The notes: a model not told the origin generated them from the letters alone. DNA of 64,000 nucleotides from Margaritifera margaritifera (GCA_029931535.1 JAQPZY010001523.1:2946001-3010000), one strand, 5' to 3'. Shown: positions 1 to 13,722, counted from the stretch's first letter. Numbers and translations: made by a program.

Positions 1-90
1 GCAAGGCACTTTGTTCACATTGCCTTGGCACTAAAAAATCTATTTGTATTAATGTGCAGTAAAACATCAAACCAGATCAAACCATGGATG
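1..90 (+). repeat. SINE 3' part
   Basis: The segment begins with a GCAAGGCACT core and ends in an adenine-rich tail with CATCAAACCAGATCAAACC. The same core-and-tail layout occurs in the fuller copy at 21660-21845. It is probably a truncated tRNA-derived SINE cut by the window edge. Confidence 0.45.
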
Positions 91-605
91 TACAAGCAAA
101 CACCTAATCTTGCTGTTATTTAAAGAGAAAAAAAATTACCATGTTTATTGGATGAAACCCAATGCATGATGATAAGCCTACCCCCATTTTGCCCAAATTT
201 GTGCAAATGTTTATTAGGGATATCTCTTTCTGATAATAAGCCTATTGCCAACATATTTGTATGCCCACCTTTTGGCAGAGCATATTATGCTATGACTGTC
301 TATCTATCTGTCCATTATCTTTTCCCATTCTGCATGATAACTTAAGTTCTACAGCACCTACCTTCCCAAAACTTTATAGGTAAGTTCTTATTGATGAAAG
401 AAAGAAGCCTATCAGTTCTGGGGGTCAAAAGTACAAAGGTGAAGGTCACTGACTGATATATATATTTTTCTGCACATCAAAATACAATCTGTGTACATTT
501 TAAAGTTCATTTACTTTACATTGATTGCACAAGTTCTAATAACTTACTCAAATGAACACTTGATGGTGCCATTATTACTAATAATGGCATTCCTTCATCT
601 CTCAG

Positions 606-721
606 GTGTGACAAAATCACTAGAGCCAGTCAAAGAGCAGATACATCAAGAGATGGCCCTGAAGTTAACAGCCACAGATTCACTACTGAAGGACAATATT
701 GCCAAAATGGTTCGCTCACGG
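606..721 (+). CDS. EDC4: EDC4 coding exon, first in window
   Basis: A polypyrimidine-poor acceptor ending TCTCAG precedes 606 and the donor GTGAGT begins at 722. It encodes a helical stretch containing VTKSLEPVKEQIHQEMALKL and AKMVRSR. The exon starts in phase 1 and ends in phase 0. It belongs to the region before the C-terminal globular domain of EDC4. Confidence 0.85.
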
Positions 722-3700
722 GTGAGTGATGGGTTTAAATTGCTGTAACTCACTGCATTAAACTTAGTCTATTCCATTTTGATTTACCTTGGTGGGGTTG
801 AACCTACATTTTTTTATCCCCTTTCCAACACAGTTGGGAAGGGGTATAGCTTTTTCTAGATGATTGTTCATGTGTTCATTTATTTGTTACTTTCTCAATA
901 CTTTGTTATCCCTTCAGTATCTTGGATCATATTTTTCACCAACAGTTACAAAAATTGGTATGTAGATACATCTCTGGAAGAGTAAATTAACCATACTAAA
1001 ACTTTGTCACTGTGACCTAATTTGCATGCTTGAGTGGCTTTACCATTTTTTGCTGTTCATTGGTTACACCTTCAGTACATTGGACTCTATTTCACCTACA
1101 CTCATGAACATTTTTATGTAGATACATCTGGACAAAAGAAACTCAACCATATGAAAATTGGGTCAGTGTGACCTAATTTGCATGCTTGAGTGATTTTTGT
1201 ATTTTCAGCCATTCATTCATTACACCCTCAATATACTGAACTCTGTTTCACCTACACATGAAAATTGGTATGCAGATACATCTCGATAAAAGTATCTCGG
1301 CTATACCAAATTTAGGTCACTTTGACTTAATTTGCATGCTTGAGTGACTTTTGTATTTTCAGCTGTTTGTTCATTACACCCTCATTATCTTGGATGCTAC
1401 TTCACCTACACTTTTGAAAATTGATATGTAGATACATCTGGATGAAAGTAACTCAACTATTCCAAAACTAGGTCACTGTGGCCTAATTCATAAACTTTAG
1501 TGCCTTTTGAATTGTCAGTTGTTTGTTCTTTACATCACCATTTGTCCACAATGGGCTTTTTCACCTACAAAGATGAATGTTTGCATGTAGTTGCATCTCA
1601 AGAAAAGTAACTTGACCATACCAAAACTAGGTCAGTGTGACCTAATTCATATGCTTGAGTGACTTTTGTATTTTCAGCTGATTGTTTGTTACACCCCACT
1701 ATCTTGGACCCTATTTCACCTACTTTCAGAATTTTTTTTAATGGATACATCTCAAGGAAAGTAACTCATATATACCAAAACTAGGTCAGTTTGCCTTAAT
1801 TTTCATGCTTGAGTGAATTTTGTATTTTCATCTGTTCGTTCATTACACTCTCATGATGTTGGACCCTATTTCACTTGCATTCATGAGAATTCTTATATGG
1901 GTACATCTTGATAAAAGTAACTCGACCATACCAAAACTAATTTGATGCGATCCAATTTTCATGCTCTGGTGACTTTTTTATTTTCAGCTGTTTGTTCATT
2001 AATACCCTCAATATCTTGCACCGTTTCACCTATGCTCAAGTCATTGGCCTGTTGTCTTATCCAGGCTGTCACTTTTTTTGCCCCTACAGATATTTCAATG
2101 AAACTTTACCCAGGTCCATACCTTATCATCCAATTGTCAAGTCCCTATCTCACTGGTCAAAGTCATTAGTACGGAAAGGATCATGTGACTGGATAATCAT
2201 GTTCCTTTTTGTGGTACTCACAGATTTTTGTTATATTATGCATCTTAACTGGTCTTTTTGTTTCAGCAAACCATAGAAGCCCTTGGGATTGCTGCAGGGA
2301 ATGCTATATCCACACCAGTTCAGGTGGCCTACAGAGAGACATTCCAGAACATTGTGATTCCATCCTTTGAAAGAGCCACACAAGCCATGGTGCAGCAAGT
2401 CAGTGACACATTCCAGAAAGGAACTAGAGAATGTAAGACCTAATCTTCCCTTTTAAAGAGTAATCCACCAAATTTGCAAAAGGCACATACCCAGTACAAC
2501 CTTGTATGGAGTGTCTGGTGTGTGATCCTATACCCAGTACAACCTTGTATGGAGTGTCTGCTGTGTGATCCTATACCCAGTACAACCTTGTATGGAGTGA
2601 CTGGTGTGTGATCCTATACCCAGTACAACCTTGTATGGAGTGTCTGGTGTGTGATCCTATACCCAGTACAACCTTGTATGGAGTGTCTTGTGTGTGATCC
2701 TATACCCAGTACAACCTTGTATGGAGTGTCTTGTGTGTGATCCTATACCCAGTACAACCTTGTATGGAGTGTCTGGTGTGTGATCCTATACCCAGTACAA
2801 CCTTATATGGAGTGTCTGGTGTGTGATCCTATACCCAGTACAACCTTTTATGGAGTGTCTGGTGTGTGATCCTATACCCAGTACAACCTTGTATGGAGTG
2901 TCTTGTGTGTGATCCTATACCCAGTACAACCTTGTATGGAGTGTCTTGTGTGTGATCCTAAGAAATAATTAGACTGATCTTCTTCAGCATGTCATTATGG
3001 CAGCCTTTCATGTATCGATAGCTGAGCAAATTTATTCTTGTTATTAACGTGTCATTGTGACAGAAGAGCACCAAGTTCCCAACAGTTATAAAAAAACTGG
3101 CTAATATTTCATTTTTAGCTCACCTCTACAAAGTAGAGAACTATTGTACTACCCCCAGCATTGCCATCTGTGTCAGCACAGATAAAAGCATAAACATATG
3201 TACACCCTCACTACATCGCAACCAGTCTTTCTTCCTAGGTCCTAGGCAACAGTTTGGAGTATGTTTCATAGCACCTATTCCCCTGGGGAGGGCACTGAAG
3301 GGGCTAACTTTGTATATACATGTACATTTGTTTTACATTCTCTGTTAAGTTTTTGCATTTAGATCAGGTTTTTTGCACCCTGTATAAATACTGTTATACC
3401 TAGATTCATGAAACTTGATGAGTACTACCATCTCTTCATCCTAAAAGTAGGTCACTGTGACCCATATTTCATGCAACACTGACTTGGTTCAATCTCAAGC
3501 ACTGTTCTTGCCATGAAACTAGATGATTGTATGCATCTCTTTTAGTACCATGCCCCTGCAGATGATTGTATGCATCTCTTTTAGTACCATGCCCCTGCAG
3601 ATGATTGTATGCATCTCTTTTAGTACCAGTGCCCCTACAACAAAAGAAAGTCCAATATTGTGACCTGCATTTCACATTTTACTGACTAAGGTTAAGTTTT

Positions 3701-6700
3701 TATGTTTAGGTCATGACCACATTGTTGTTGTTTGCTTTTTTTTCCTGTATAATACTGTTATACCCAGAATTATAAAACTTGTTGAGAGATGCATCTTGAT
3801 GAGTACTACACCTGTGTCTTAAAAGTCGGTCACTGTGACCCATATTTCACACTTCAGTGACCGGTCATGAAACTTGGTGAGGGGTTGTATCTTGATGAGC
3901 ACTACTGCTTCATTTAAGTAGTAGATCATTATGGCCCATAGTTACTCTTCACTGATATGGGGTAAATTTTGTGTTCGATGTTGATTTCTCAGTGCTGTTC
4001 ATGCTAGAAGCATGAAATTATGATGATATACATCTCTCTCACTACTACATCAACAGAACGAAAGAAGCTCATCATGACCACTATTCCATCTTTTACTGGC
4101 TTTTGGTTAAGTTTTTGCATGTGACCACACAAGTCTTTGGCACGTTATATGCATACTATCATACCTTGAATCATGAAACTTGGTGAATGGATGCATCTGG
4201 ATAAGTTCTACAGCCTCATTGCAAAAAGAGGTCTTTGTGACCTATATTTTATGGTTTAGGGACTTTGTTGGAACGTTGAGTTAAAGGTTCATTAATTTGG
4301 TACTGTTTATGTTCCAGTCATGAAACTTGATGCTTTACTAACATGGGTTAATTATTTGAGTTTATGATGAAATAGATTCATCCATGCTAGACTTGTACAC
4401 ATTCTAGCCTACTCAGAAGGCCCTTTCAGTGTAGTTGGAAGTAGGAATAAATGTTGATTCACTGGTATACTTTTAATATTAATGACAATGTGTATATTTT
4501 GATATGTTACCCTTAACAGGTTAACTGTGTGTTGCACGTGTTTATGAGTATAGGAATTAGTGGACTGTATGCTGCATGTTTTTCATGTGAGGCCTTACCT
4601 GTAAGGACTAATAAAGGTGATTATAGATGCAAAATACAAAATGTGAAATATTTCAATGTATATTGATGTATAAAGTAAAATGTAATAAGACTTCTTAATA
4701 CCCCAAGTTGAATTGATCTGCATAATTTTATTTTATGCCAGGATTCATTCATTTTAAACATTCACACAATTTATGAATATATCTGTGTGAACAAAGTAAA
4801 GTAGAATCCCAGTATCCCCTTTTGTTTGTTTTAATGACTAATTCCTGAACTGTGACTTAAGGCATCATTCAGTTCATTATTTTTAATTAAATTATTGAAA
4901 ATAATGGATCAAAAGATTGTATTGTGTTTTTAGGAACTTTGCAATTATAAGTCTCTTGATATGTGAGGGATTGTGTATCCAGTAAAATCAGAAATATTTG
5001 TGGGGATAATTTGTTAGGTTTGGGAGTTAACGGGTGTTTTCATTGGGATACAATTTCATGGGGTCACATTGTTTACCTCAATGAAAATCTATTCAAACAT
5101 ATATGTTGATAGATTTAACTTCATGGCTAATTGTTACAAAAAAAAAAAAAAAAAAAGAAATTAAATTCTCCACAAATATTTATTGTTTTATATTGCATTA
5201 TGTCACTTTATGTCAGGATAATAGTAGGAAGAAATAATGGATAATGAAGAGGTTATACACCATAGATATTGTGTTACATGAATCAGTCCCAGATTTTGGA
5301 ATAATTTTTTAAATTAGGGGTCCTAATAGTGTTTTGGTAAGTCAGTCACTTTTCCCCTCGTTTACTCTGGGTTCAACCCTTGGTTCTAGCACATTGCCTT
5401 TCCAAGGTCAGTTGTTTCCTGTAATTTATCAAGTATTTTGCCCCCACAAAAAAGAAACAAATAATTAAAAAAGTCAAAAAAGCTAATGCTATCATTTTAG
5501 CAATTCAGAGTTGGAGGTATAATCAGTTTGAACCTGTACAGTACATGCATAATAAATAAACTTGTAATTTTAAACATTAACAATGTATACAGTATTCATA
5601 TATGCTTCAAATTTGTTTTCCTTACTCTTCACAGATGTGAAGCATCTGGATACACATTTGGATCAGGTGAGACAGAAACATCTTGAGGCTCGTGATCCGA
5701 TTGTGTCAGAACTTCGGCGACTGACAGACTCGTTCCAGACATCAGCAGAGAGGATACAGAGTCATGTCCTGGCCACAATACAGACACAGATCAAGTCAGA
5801 ACTCCAGTCTTCACTGTCAGGGTCAGTCTTCATAATACTCAATGATCAATGTTGAAGTTTTTCCTAAACTTGCATCTGCTAGTTGTCAAATAAAAGTCAT
5901 ACAGAATGTGAGGTGATTGCAAAAAATAATTCATTTTAAGAAAACACTAAATGAATGTGAATGAAATTTAATTGTGCTTGGAATTGAAAAACATATTTGA
6001 AAATTAGTTTTCAGTGTCATATTTTATATAGGTCCACATTATTGGATAGGTGAAAGAAGCAGTTTTTGGTTGAATTCGGGTAACGGAGATGATGTTGGTT
6101 TTAGTCAACAGTTCTGTTCAGGTTGGGATAAAGTTTTTCATTAGCTAATACTTTTGAAGCCATGTTCATTTTTGGGATGTTGCATTCAAGATTTGACCTT
6201 AGAGTCAAGGTCACAGACATAGAAGATTTGCATTAAGGTTTTGTGTAAGATTTTCATTTGCTTGTATTTTCTTAATGCGTTCATGGATTCTGTTCATACT
6301 AGAGATTTGCATTTTAGAGCAAAGAAAATTAATTTTGCAACACTCACTCACATCTTTGACTTTGGCTTCAAGACCATAGATGTAGAAGATTTTAATTAAA
6401 ATTGATTAGGTTTTTTAAAAAATTAATGCTTCTATTTTCTTGTTCTCATGGCATCTGTTCATATTTGGGATGTCACATTATAGAGCAGTTGATTTCTATG
6501 ACACACTTGCTCACATATTTTCCTTTTTAATCAACATCACAAACATAGAAAAAAAGATAAAAGTTAGAATAAAGTAGGTTTAAAGTAAAACTTTGAGTGT
6601 GGGCTTGACATTCAGGCTATGGCTTTCTTGTTTAACATAGTGTGATATAATTGTCTGATTTTGTATGTAGGATGCAGGAGGCGATTATTCGCTATGTTAG

Positions 6701-9700
6701 GGATGCTGTGCGAGAGGAAGTATCAATGGCTGTGAAGGAACAGGGTGCTAGTATCAGTGATAGTGTCCTGAACGCCATGAGATCAGGGGCTGTAACTCCT
6801 GTCCAGGTGACGCCTGATCCCCAGCTTGCCAAATCTCAAATTCTACACCTTTTACAGCAGGGACAGTTGAACACAGCATTTCAACAGGTATGTCTATCTT
6901 TCTATATTCATGTATATAGGTATCAAGTTTTTTAAAAAAGCTAGAAACAATTATGAACACATTGAGATTTGGTGTAATTGGAGGAATATGGATGGAGATT
7001 GCTTGCAGACAAACCTGTTTGAAGTACACAAAATACCATTTGCTTCCTATGGGATGAGTCAACCCAATTTTTTTTGATAAAGTTGTAGTATCTGTAGTGA
7101 TTTTAATGCTGACTACAAAAAACCAAATTCACTTCCATCTAAATATTAGCATCATAATGAATGCATGCAAAGTAATTCTTAAGAGTAAATGGCATGGTGA
7201 TTCATGAATATTAAGCCCAAAAAATATATATATATTCAATGTTTTAAGGGAATAAATGTTTTTTTGCTGCTGATCACGAATTACAACCATTAAGGTTTTT
7301 TTTACAAATCCAAACACAAGGGATCCATACAAATTCCATGCCTAACAGGATGGTACTGAAACTCTTCATCTACAGACATTGTATTGTCCAAATCATTCTT
7401 ATTATCTGCAGCCACACATATCCAGAAGATCCTTTGGTTGTTCTGGCAGAGATATCGAGTAGTACTCCTGTTTGTCTGTCCGTCAGTACGAGGTCTTTTC
7501 ACGTATTTGTTCTATATGCTATGGATTCATTTCCATTTTTGAAGAACAAAATTGATTTAATTTAATGAAAATTTGTCATTTAGCCTAATACCAAGATGAC
7601 CTAAATGAAATTTGATTGTCACTTTTTTCTGTCACACATTGAGGAAATGGATATTTTTTTCAAATTATATCATAGTAATTGGAGCACCTGTGTTTTCTGA
7701 ACACAGTATACAGTGCTTCCTCCATTTTTCCCCCACTTTCATACAAGTAGAAAACTGGGAAATCAGGGTTGCAGGAGATCGAGGTTTGCCAGTATTATTA
7801 GTATTTATGTGCAGTATAAACATACATTACAAAAGAAATTTTGTTGTTCTTTCGTGTCATTATTGTATATGTTTGAGCTTAAATAAAAACATGTTGCATT
7901 AATGTATATGTAAATAATAATCCCCTCACCATAGAATATTATTTGTCCATTTTGTTACACCCTCAATATCTCAGACCCTATATCGCCTACACTTGTGAAA
8001 ATTGGTATTTGGAACCATCTCAGGATGAGTAACTCGGCCATATAAAAACTAGGTTACTTTGACCTAATTTACACATTTTTTTTGAGTGACTTTCATATTT
8101 TTAGCTGTTCATTCATTACACCCTCAATATATTGGACTCTATTTCACCTACACTCATGACAATTGGTCTCTAGATACTTCTGGATAAAATTAACTCAAAT
8201 ATACCAACACTAGGTCAGTGTGATCTAATTTGCACACTTGAGTGACTTTTGTATTTTCAACTATTCATTTTTTACACCGTCAATATCTTGGACCCTATTT
8301 CACCTACACTCATGAAAGGTGGTATGTAAATACATCTTGACAAAAGTAACTCAACCATACAAAAACTAGGTTAGTGTAATTTTCACGCTTGAGTGATTTA
8401 TATTTTCAGCTGTTCATTTTTTATACATTCAGTATCATAGATCCTATTTCACCTACACTCCTGAAAATTATGTGGATACCTGTTGATAAAAATAACTTAA
8501 CCATACCACAACTTGGTCAATATGATGCAGTTTTCATACTTGGGTGACTTTTATATTTTCAGCTCTTTGTTGCGCCCTCAATATCTTGAACCTTATTCAC
8601 CAACACTTATGAAAATTGGTATGTGTTTGCATCTCAGAGAAAGTAACTTAACAATAGCAAAACAAGGTCAATGGGACTTAATTTTCATGGATGAGTGACG
8701 TTTGAAATTTCAGCAGTTCATTAGTTACTTCCTAAATATATTGGACTCTATTTCACCTGCACTCATGAAATTGGCAACAATATAAACACTCTGTCAATGA
8801 GACCATATATTCATGCTTGTCTGACTTCTTTTTTTTAGCTATATGTTCATTACATCTCCCATATCTTAGAACTATTTCACCAACACTTATGAAAATTGCA
8901 ATGTGAAGGCATTATCAAGGTGAGTAATCCTGTCATATCAAAACTAGGTAACTGTGACCTAATTTTCATGCTTGTCTGACATTTGTGTTTTCAGCTACCC
9001 ATTTGTTACACTCTCAATATCTTGGACCCTATTTTATGTACACTTATGAAACTTTGCATGCAGAGACATGTCAAGTAGGGTAACTTAAACATACCAAAAC
9101 TAGGCCACTGTAACATAATTTTCATACTTGAATGATTTTTGTATTATCAAATATCTATTCTTTACACCCTTGATATCTTGGACCCAATTTCACCTACTCT
9201 TTTCAAATTTGGTATGTGGATACATCTCAAGGAAAATAACTCAACAATACCCAGAGTAGGTCACTGAGACCTAATTTTGAAGCTTATGTGACTCTGGTAT
9301 TTTCCAGTATGCTCCTGTTGGTGAGGGGATTCGGGTTTACATATAGTGGGAATCCCCTAAGTTAAGCAGATAGTCATGGCAAGTGATGAAGGTCAAACAC
9401 TGCTTTTAAAATGACGTTTCTACATAGATTACGCTGCATGAATGTCAAGTGTGGCAATTGAATGTGGGAATTAAAAACAAAACAATCAGGATATGACAGG
9501 TTATTGGCAGAAAGCTAGGTTGACAAGAGATGGGAGGGTGAGAAACCGAGTGGGCACTAAAGTTTTTTCTTCTTTCCAAATATACATAATACTTTAAAGT
9601 TTTTTTTTTTGCCCCAATCTAATTTCAGGCATTGTCAGCAGCTAATTTGGAGATGGTGATATATGTGTGTGAGAAGGTGAATGTTTCCCAGGTTTTTGAG

Positions 9701-12615
9701 CAGACTCCCTGTCCCCTCCATCAGCCTGTCTTACTGTCTCTCATTCAACAGCTTTCTGCAGATCTGGGATCAAACACAGAACTCAAACACAAGTAAGTTA
9801 ACTTATTATTGTATAGTCTGTGTTAGCAAGTAGAGAGAAATAAGTTTCATTTTTCAATGGCAGCAGCAGAATTGTCAGTAGTCTGATAAATCAGCTCCAA
9901 GCCTGTCATGAAATTGATGTGTGTTTTGGGGGTCTGAACTCATCTGTTCATAAAACTGAGCAACTGTTGCAGACAGATCTGTCCATCACACATCATTGTA
10001 CATATCGATAGATTTTAGACACTTACAGTATTTATTGAGGCTCTTGAATTGAAATGGCCTTTCAGCAATCTGTACAGCATATTTCTTGGTCAAATCCAAT
10101 GTTTGACAACTTGTAAATTCAGGTGGAATAACGACCCTTCCTCCTACCACCATTTTGAATTACCAGGCTACATCGGCAAATGATCTGCTATTCCATCAAT
10201 ATCGAGGAACCAATTAGATGCAACTCTGCACATTAAAAATGGTTGTTCTGGTCATGTGACACAAAACATCTGTTTATCATGTGACTGTCATGTGATGAAT
10301 ATCTTGTCATGTGACTATTATCACAGTTCAACATCGCATGAAATTACAGAATGGGTGCATTAAGTTTACATTGTAACCCAAGTTTCTCAGAATCCTGTCA
10401 ATTTATCTGCTCATTGAAAGAATTTAAAGACCTCACATGTTGCATTGCAGGATATATAGAGAGAATGAAGGAATATAGTGATCAGTCCATATAATATATG
10501 GGCATGTCCATATCAGCAGATAATGTCAAATTACATGTCAAGTTGCAGATTGAATGAAGGAAAAGATCATTCAATGCAATTAAAGCTATAACTACTTATG
10601 AAGAGAGCTTGGGCAATCGATACCCAATGATATTGCTCTCTTCATTGGTAACTATTGCTTGAATATGACCTGCTCTTGATATTTGAATTGGTAAACACTT
10701 AACCTTGCACACCTCCCAACCATTGATATTTGAATGCTAAACACTTAACCTTGCACACCTCCCCACCATTGATATTTGAATTGGTAAACACTTAACCTTG
10801 CACACCTCCCAACCATTGATATTTGAATGGTAAACACTTAACCTTGCACACCTACCCAACATTGATATTTTAATTGGTAAACACTTAACCTTGCACACCT
10901 TCCCACCATTGAAATTTGAATTGGTAAACACTTAACCTTGCACACCTCCCCACCATTGATATTTGAATTGATAAACACGTAACATTGCACACCTCCCCAC
11001 CATTGATATTTGAATTGGTAAACACTTAACCTTGCACACCTCCCAACCATTGATATTTGAATGGTAAACACTTAACCTTGCACACCTACCCACCATTGAT
11101 ATTTTAATTGGTAAACACTTAACCTTGCACACCTTCCCACCATTGATATTTGAATTGGTAAACACTTAACCATGCACACCTTCCAACCATTGAAATTTGA
11201 ATTGGTAAACACTTAACCTTGCTCACCTTCCAACCATTGAAATTTGAATTGGTAAACACTTAACCTTGCAAACCTCCCAACCATTGATATTTTAATTGGT
11301 AAACACTTAACCATGCACACCTCCCCACCATTGATATTTGAATTGGTAAACACTTAACCTTGCAAACCTCCCAACCATTGATATTTGAATTGGTAAACAC
11401 TTAACCATGCACACCTCCCAACCATTGATATAAATCGGTATGAGACCATGCTGTATTGCAGTTGGTTGCATGTTATGTATGTATGGGTTATTGAATTCAT
11501 ACTGAAAAATATTCATGTGCACAAAATTGCTTTGGCAGTGGTTGAAAAATTTCGAGTTGGCCCACCAAAACGTGTCCACACAAATATTTTTCAGTACAAA
11601 TTCACTAACCTATACTTTAAAGCAAATGAAAACATATAAACACTATTTTGTACACCTTCATTGAAATATAAACCAAAATATAAACCTATAACTTAAAAAT
11701 TAAAGTTTTTATTTTCTTATGAATAAATTTAAAACCTCACTCATCGTAAATTCTCAATGTATACCATTCATAATTACTTTGTGACATCACTTAAAAGGAG
11801 TGATGTAAGTGTAGCTGTGATGTTCTGTTGCCAGTAAAATTTCATGGCAGCCAGAACACTAGTACTCATTCTCGTTTTGCTGATAAAGTGTCTCCATTTT
11901 AAGTAATCATTTATTGCAGTTATTTGAACATATTCTTTGCTTTGAGTAAGATATTGTTGGCGTTTGGTACAAGAACAAGATTGTACAGTATATGTCTCTG
12001 CTGTTTCAAGCAGCATATCTTCTGATTTTGTTGAATTCATTTTCTTGTCAGCAGAATTAAAACTGAGATTTCACTGAGTTGATAACCGCTGTCCTTTCTA
12101 CTTTCCGCTATGGTCACAATACTGCTAACATTGCCATCACAATGAAAAAAATGTCTTCTTAAATCTAAAATATTGCTATTTCTTTACCCAGCCATCAGCA
12201 TCTCCAGATACCATGTTTTCTGTAAAGAAAAGTAGTCCTACCACACATGGTTGGCAACAGTACCACAAAAGTTCAGCTTAAAAAATGACCTTTTTTGTCT
12301 GCATTCTGTATGAGAAAATATTGAATAGTAATAATAATGTAGAATGAATGGAAATAAATTTAAAGTATATAATAAAGGTATATATAGTATTTGATTTTTA
12401 TATTTTAATCTTTTTTTCTTCCTTTTTTTCTCAGGTTTATTGAAGAGTCTGTGATGAATCTTGACAGAAGTGACCCAGTGACACAGGAGCATATTACTGG
12501 TGTAATCTATGGACTTACACAAAAAGTTAATGCCTTCATTAAAAAACATCCCAATCACAAAATGAACCGCCCTTTTAAAATGTTATTAATGGCTGCAGAG
12601 TCTTTAGTGAGATAG
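606..12615 (+). CDS. EDC4: Enhancer of mRNA-decapping protein 4, 3'-terminal exons (partial gene)
   Basis: Six coding exons with canonical AG/GT borders and compatible phases: 606-721, 2267-2432, 5635-5821, 6671-6887, 9629-9792 and 12435-12615 (stop TAG at 12613). The translations match the C-terminal part of animal EDC4 (Ge-1/Hedls), for example LLSLIQQLSADLG, LLQQGQLNTAFQQAL and YVCEKVNVSQVF, which I recognise from the vertebrate protein. EDC4 is a P-body scaffold that links the decapping enzyme DCP2 to DCP1 and XRN1. The C-terminal region seen here is the helical/oligomerisation part; the N-terminal WD40 region lies outside the window. Introns range from 0.8 to about 3.2 kb and contain tandem repeats. 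This is an ordinary conserved host gene with no sign of disruption. The family call is secure; exon borders were read by eye. Confidence 0.93.
880..2040. repeat. Degenerate ~155-bp tandem repeat in an EDC4 intron
   Basis: About seven diverged units share the order CACCCTCAATAT, TTTCACCTACACT, GATACATCT, CAAAACTAGGTCA, TGACCTAAT, CATGCTTGAGTGA, TATTTTCAGCTG. No coding potential. The same family recurs in a later intron at 7930-9310. Confidence 0.7.
2267..2432 (+). CDS. EDC4: EDC4 coding exon
   Basis: Acceptor TTTCAG ends at 2266; donor GTAAGA begins at 2433. It encodes a helical segment with TIEALGIAAGNAI and AYRETFQNIVIPSFERATQA, colinear with EDC4. It begins in phase 0 and leaves one base of a split codon that the next exon completes as Tyr. 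Confidence 0.9.
2487..2960. repeat. 43-bp minisatellite, 11 copies
   Basis: Near-identical 43-bp units containing CCCAGTACAACCTTGTATGG and GTGTGTGATCCTAT repeat about 11 times with few substitutions. Located in the EDC4 intron directly after the second exon. Low divergence suggests recent expansion. Confidence 0.92.
3370..4330. repeat. Degenerate intronic repeats with embedded 39-bp triplication
   Basis: Diverged units carry ATACTGTTATACC, CATGAAACTTG, GATGAGTACTAC and GGTCACTGTGACCCATATTTC. Within them, 3526-3640 holds three near-identical 39-bp copies (AGATGATTGTATGCATCTCT plus TTTTAGTACCATGCCCCTGC). Non-coding. Confidence 0.65.
5635..5821 (+). CDS. EDC4: EDC4 coding exon
   Basis: Acceptor TCACAG ends at 5634; donor GTCAGT begins at 5822. 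It encodes VKHLDTHLDQVRQKHLEA followed by a heptad-like helix (LRRLTDSFQTSAERIQSHV). It matches the EDC4 coiled region in order and phase. Confidence 0.88.
6671..6887 (+). CDS. EDC4: EDC4 coding exon
   Basis: Acceptor TATGTAG ends at 6670; donor GTATGT begins at 6888. It encodes MQEAIIRYVRDAVREEVSMA, then LNAMRSGAVTPVQ and ILHLLQQGQLNTAFQQ, the start of the conserved EDC4 C-terminal domain. It ends in phase 0. Confidence 0.92.
7930..9310. repeat. Second block of the ~155-bp degenerate intronic repeat
   Basis: About nine diverged units have the same ordered sub-motifs as the 880-2040 block. The two blocks lie in different introns of the same gene, so the family is dispersed as well as tandem. 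Confidence 0.7.
9629..9792 (+). CDS. EDC4: EDC4 coding exon
   Basis: Acceptor TTTCAG ends at 9628; donor GTAAGT begins at 9793. It encodes ALSAANLEMVIYVCEKVN and PLHQPVLLSLIQQLSADLG, the best-conserved part of the C-terminal helical domain. The last codon is split (AA|G) and completed by the final exon. Confidence 0.94.
10675..11435. repeat. 47-bp minisatellite, about 16 copies
   Basis: Units contain TTGATATTTGAATTGGTAAA, CACTTAACCTTGCACACCTC and CCAACCA. Units vary at a few positions (CCAACC or CCCACC; GAATTGGT or GAATGGT). Located in the last EDC4 intron. Open frames that cross it are repeat artefacts. Confidence 0.92.
12435..12615 (+). CDS. EDC4: EDC4 final coding exon with stop codon
   Basis: A strong polypyrimidine tract and TCAG precede 12435. 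It encodes FIEESVMNLDRSDPVTQEHI and ends in LLMAAESLVR with TAG at 12613-12615, corresponding to the extreme C-terminus of EDC4. The 3' UTR follows; an AATAAA near 13404 is one candidate polyadenylation signal, not proven. Confidence 0.92.
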
Positions 12616-13511
12616 GAGCTTCAGAATTCAAGAACATTGCTTAATGTATTCATCCATTGACTAAATTTGTGACTACAGGTTTGTCCTTCCAAAGTTTGTA
12701 GATATAATTGTCGTGCCTGTCTTGGCAGAAGTTCAACATTGCGATCACTTTGACATCCGTGTGTGTGTCCATCCATACATACATCCGTACGTCCTTCCAT
12801 ACCCTAGATTTAGGTTAATGTGAAAGTTTTTAAGATTAAGCTCAACGTTAAAGTTTTAACATTACAGCTAAATCAAAGGCAGACTCAACAATAGAAAAGG
12901 GAGTGTCTTGTTTTAAGCCTTTTAGTTTGATGTTTTATGGGGCAAACAGATACATGCAGTCCGCTGTATATTATTGAAGATTACCTCCCTTGCCTGACTT
13001 TATACAACTGTTCATGTGTACTTGTTCATATGTCACAAGTATTGTTCCTCACTTGTTTACAGCTGCATACCTTGAATTTACCAAAAATGAACTCTGTTGT
13101 CAAACCTGTGGTTTTATTAGAAACATTCTTACACTATGTTGTGGAGTTACTGCAAAAACCTAAACCTATTCACATGTCTGATTCTATGTAGAAAAACAGT
13201 TAAAAGTATTTTATATATTTTTGTGACTTTCAAGCAGTGAATTCCTTTTTTTTTTTATTTGTATTTTTTTGTGTGTGTGTGTGTGCAAAAAATGACATTT
13301 TCAGTATTTTATTCAGTGTATATGCTGCTGTTGTATAAGTGGTCATGTTCACTTCAGAGATTGGTCTTTGTTCATTGCAATCATGGCTTATAACAACTGC
13401 GACAATAAAATACATGAATATAGATGAATTCAATTTACTCAAATCAAATATGTTGTAAGACCAGTCTTTGAAAAAAGTTGAAGTCGCTAACAACTGAAGA
13501 ATTATTACCAT
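12616..13511. other. EDC4 3' UTR/downstream flank
   Basis: AT-rich sequence follows the EDC4 stop. It includes a poly-T/(GT)n run near 13249-13285 and an AATAAA at about 13404. No gene was recognised. Confidence 0.4.
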
Positions 13512-13722
13512 CCATACTCACATATAAGTCGGATCCAACTGCAAACTGCATAGGTCCAGATCTGCCATCGCATAATGTGCCAGCAGATTTGGGTCACAGC
13601 AGTTTTTTAGGATTAATAAGTAGAACAAACAACATAGACCTTGATCTGCCAGTGCATAATATGACAGCAGATCAGGGTCTATGTTGTTTGCAGTTGGACC
13701 CAACTTATAGGTGAGTATAGAC
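13512..13722. mobile_element. Foldback MITE-like element
   Basis: The left end (ACATATAAGTCGGATCCAAC) is complementary to the right end (GTTGGACCCAACTTATAGGT). A second inverted pair (ATAGACC..GATCTGCC and GCAGATCAGGGTCTAT) lies inside. No transposase is present. A second full copy is at 55105-55312 and a partial one at 15180-15262. Confidence 0.6.

Noticed and set aside
10737..11579. Several minus-strand ORFs of 60-90 aa
   Set aside because: They arise from the 47-bp minisatellite, whose period keeps frames open.
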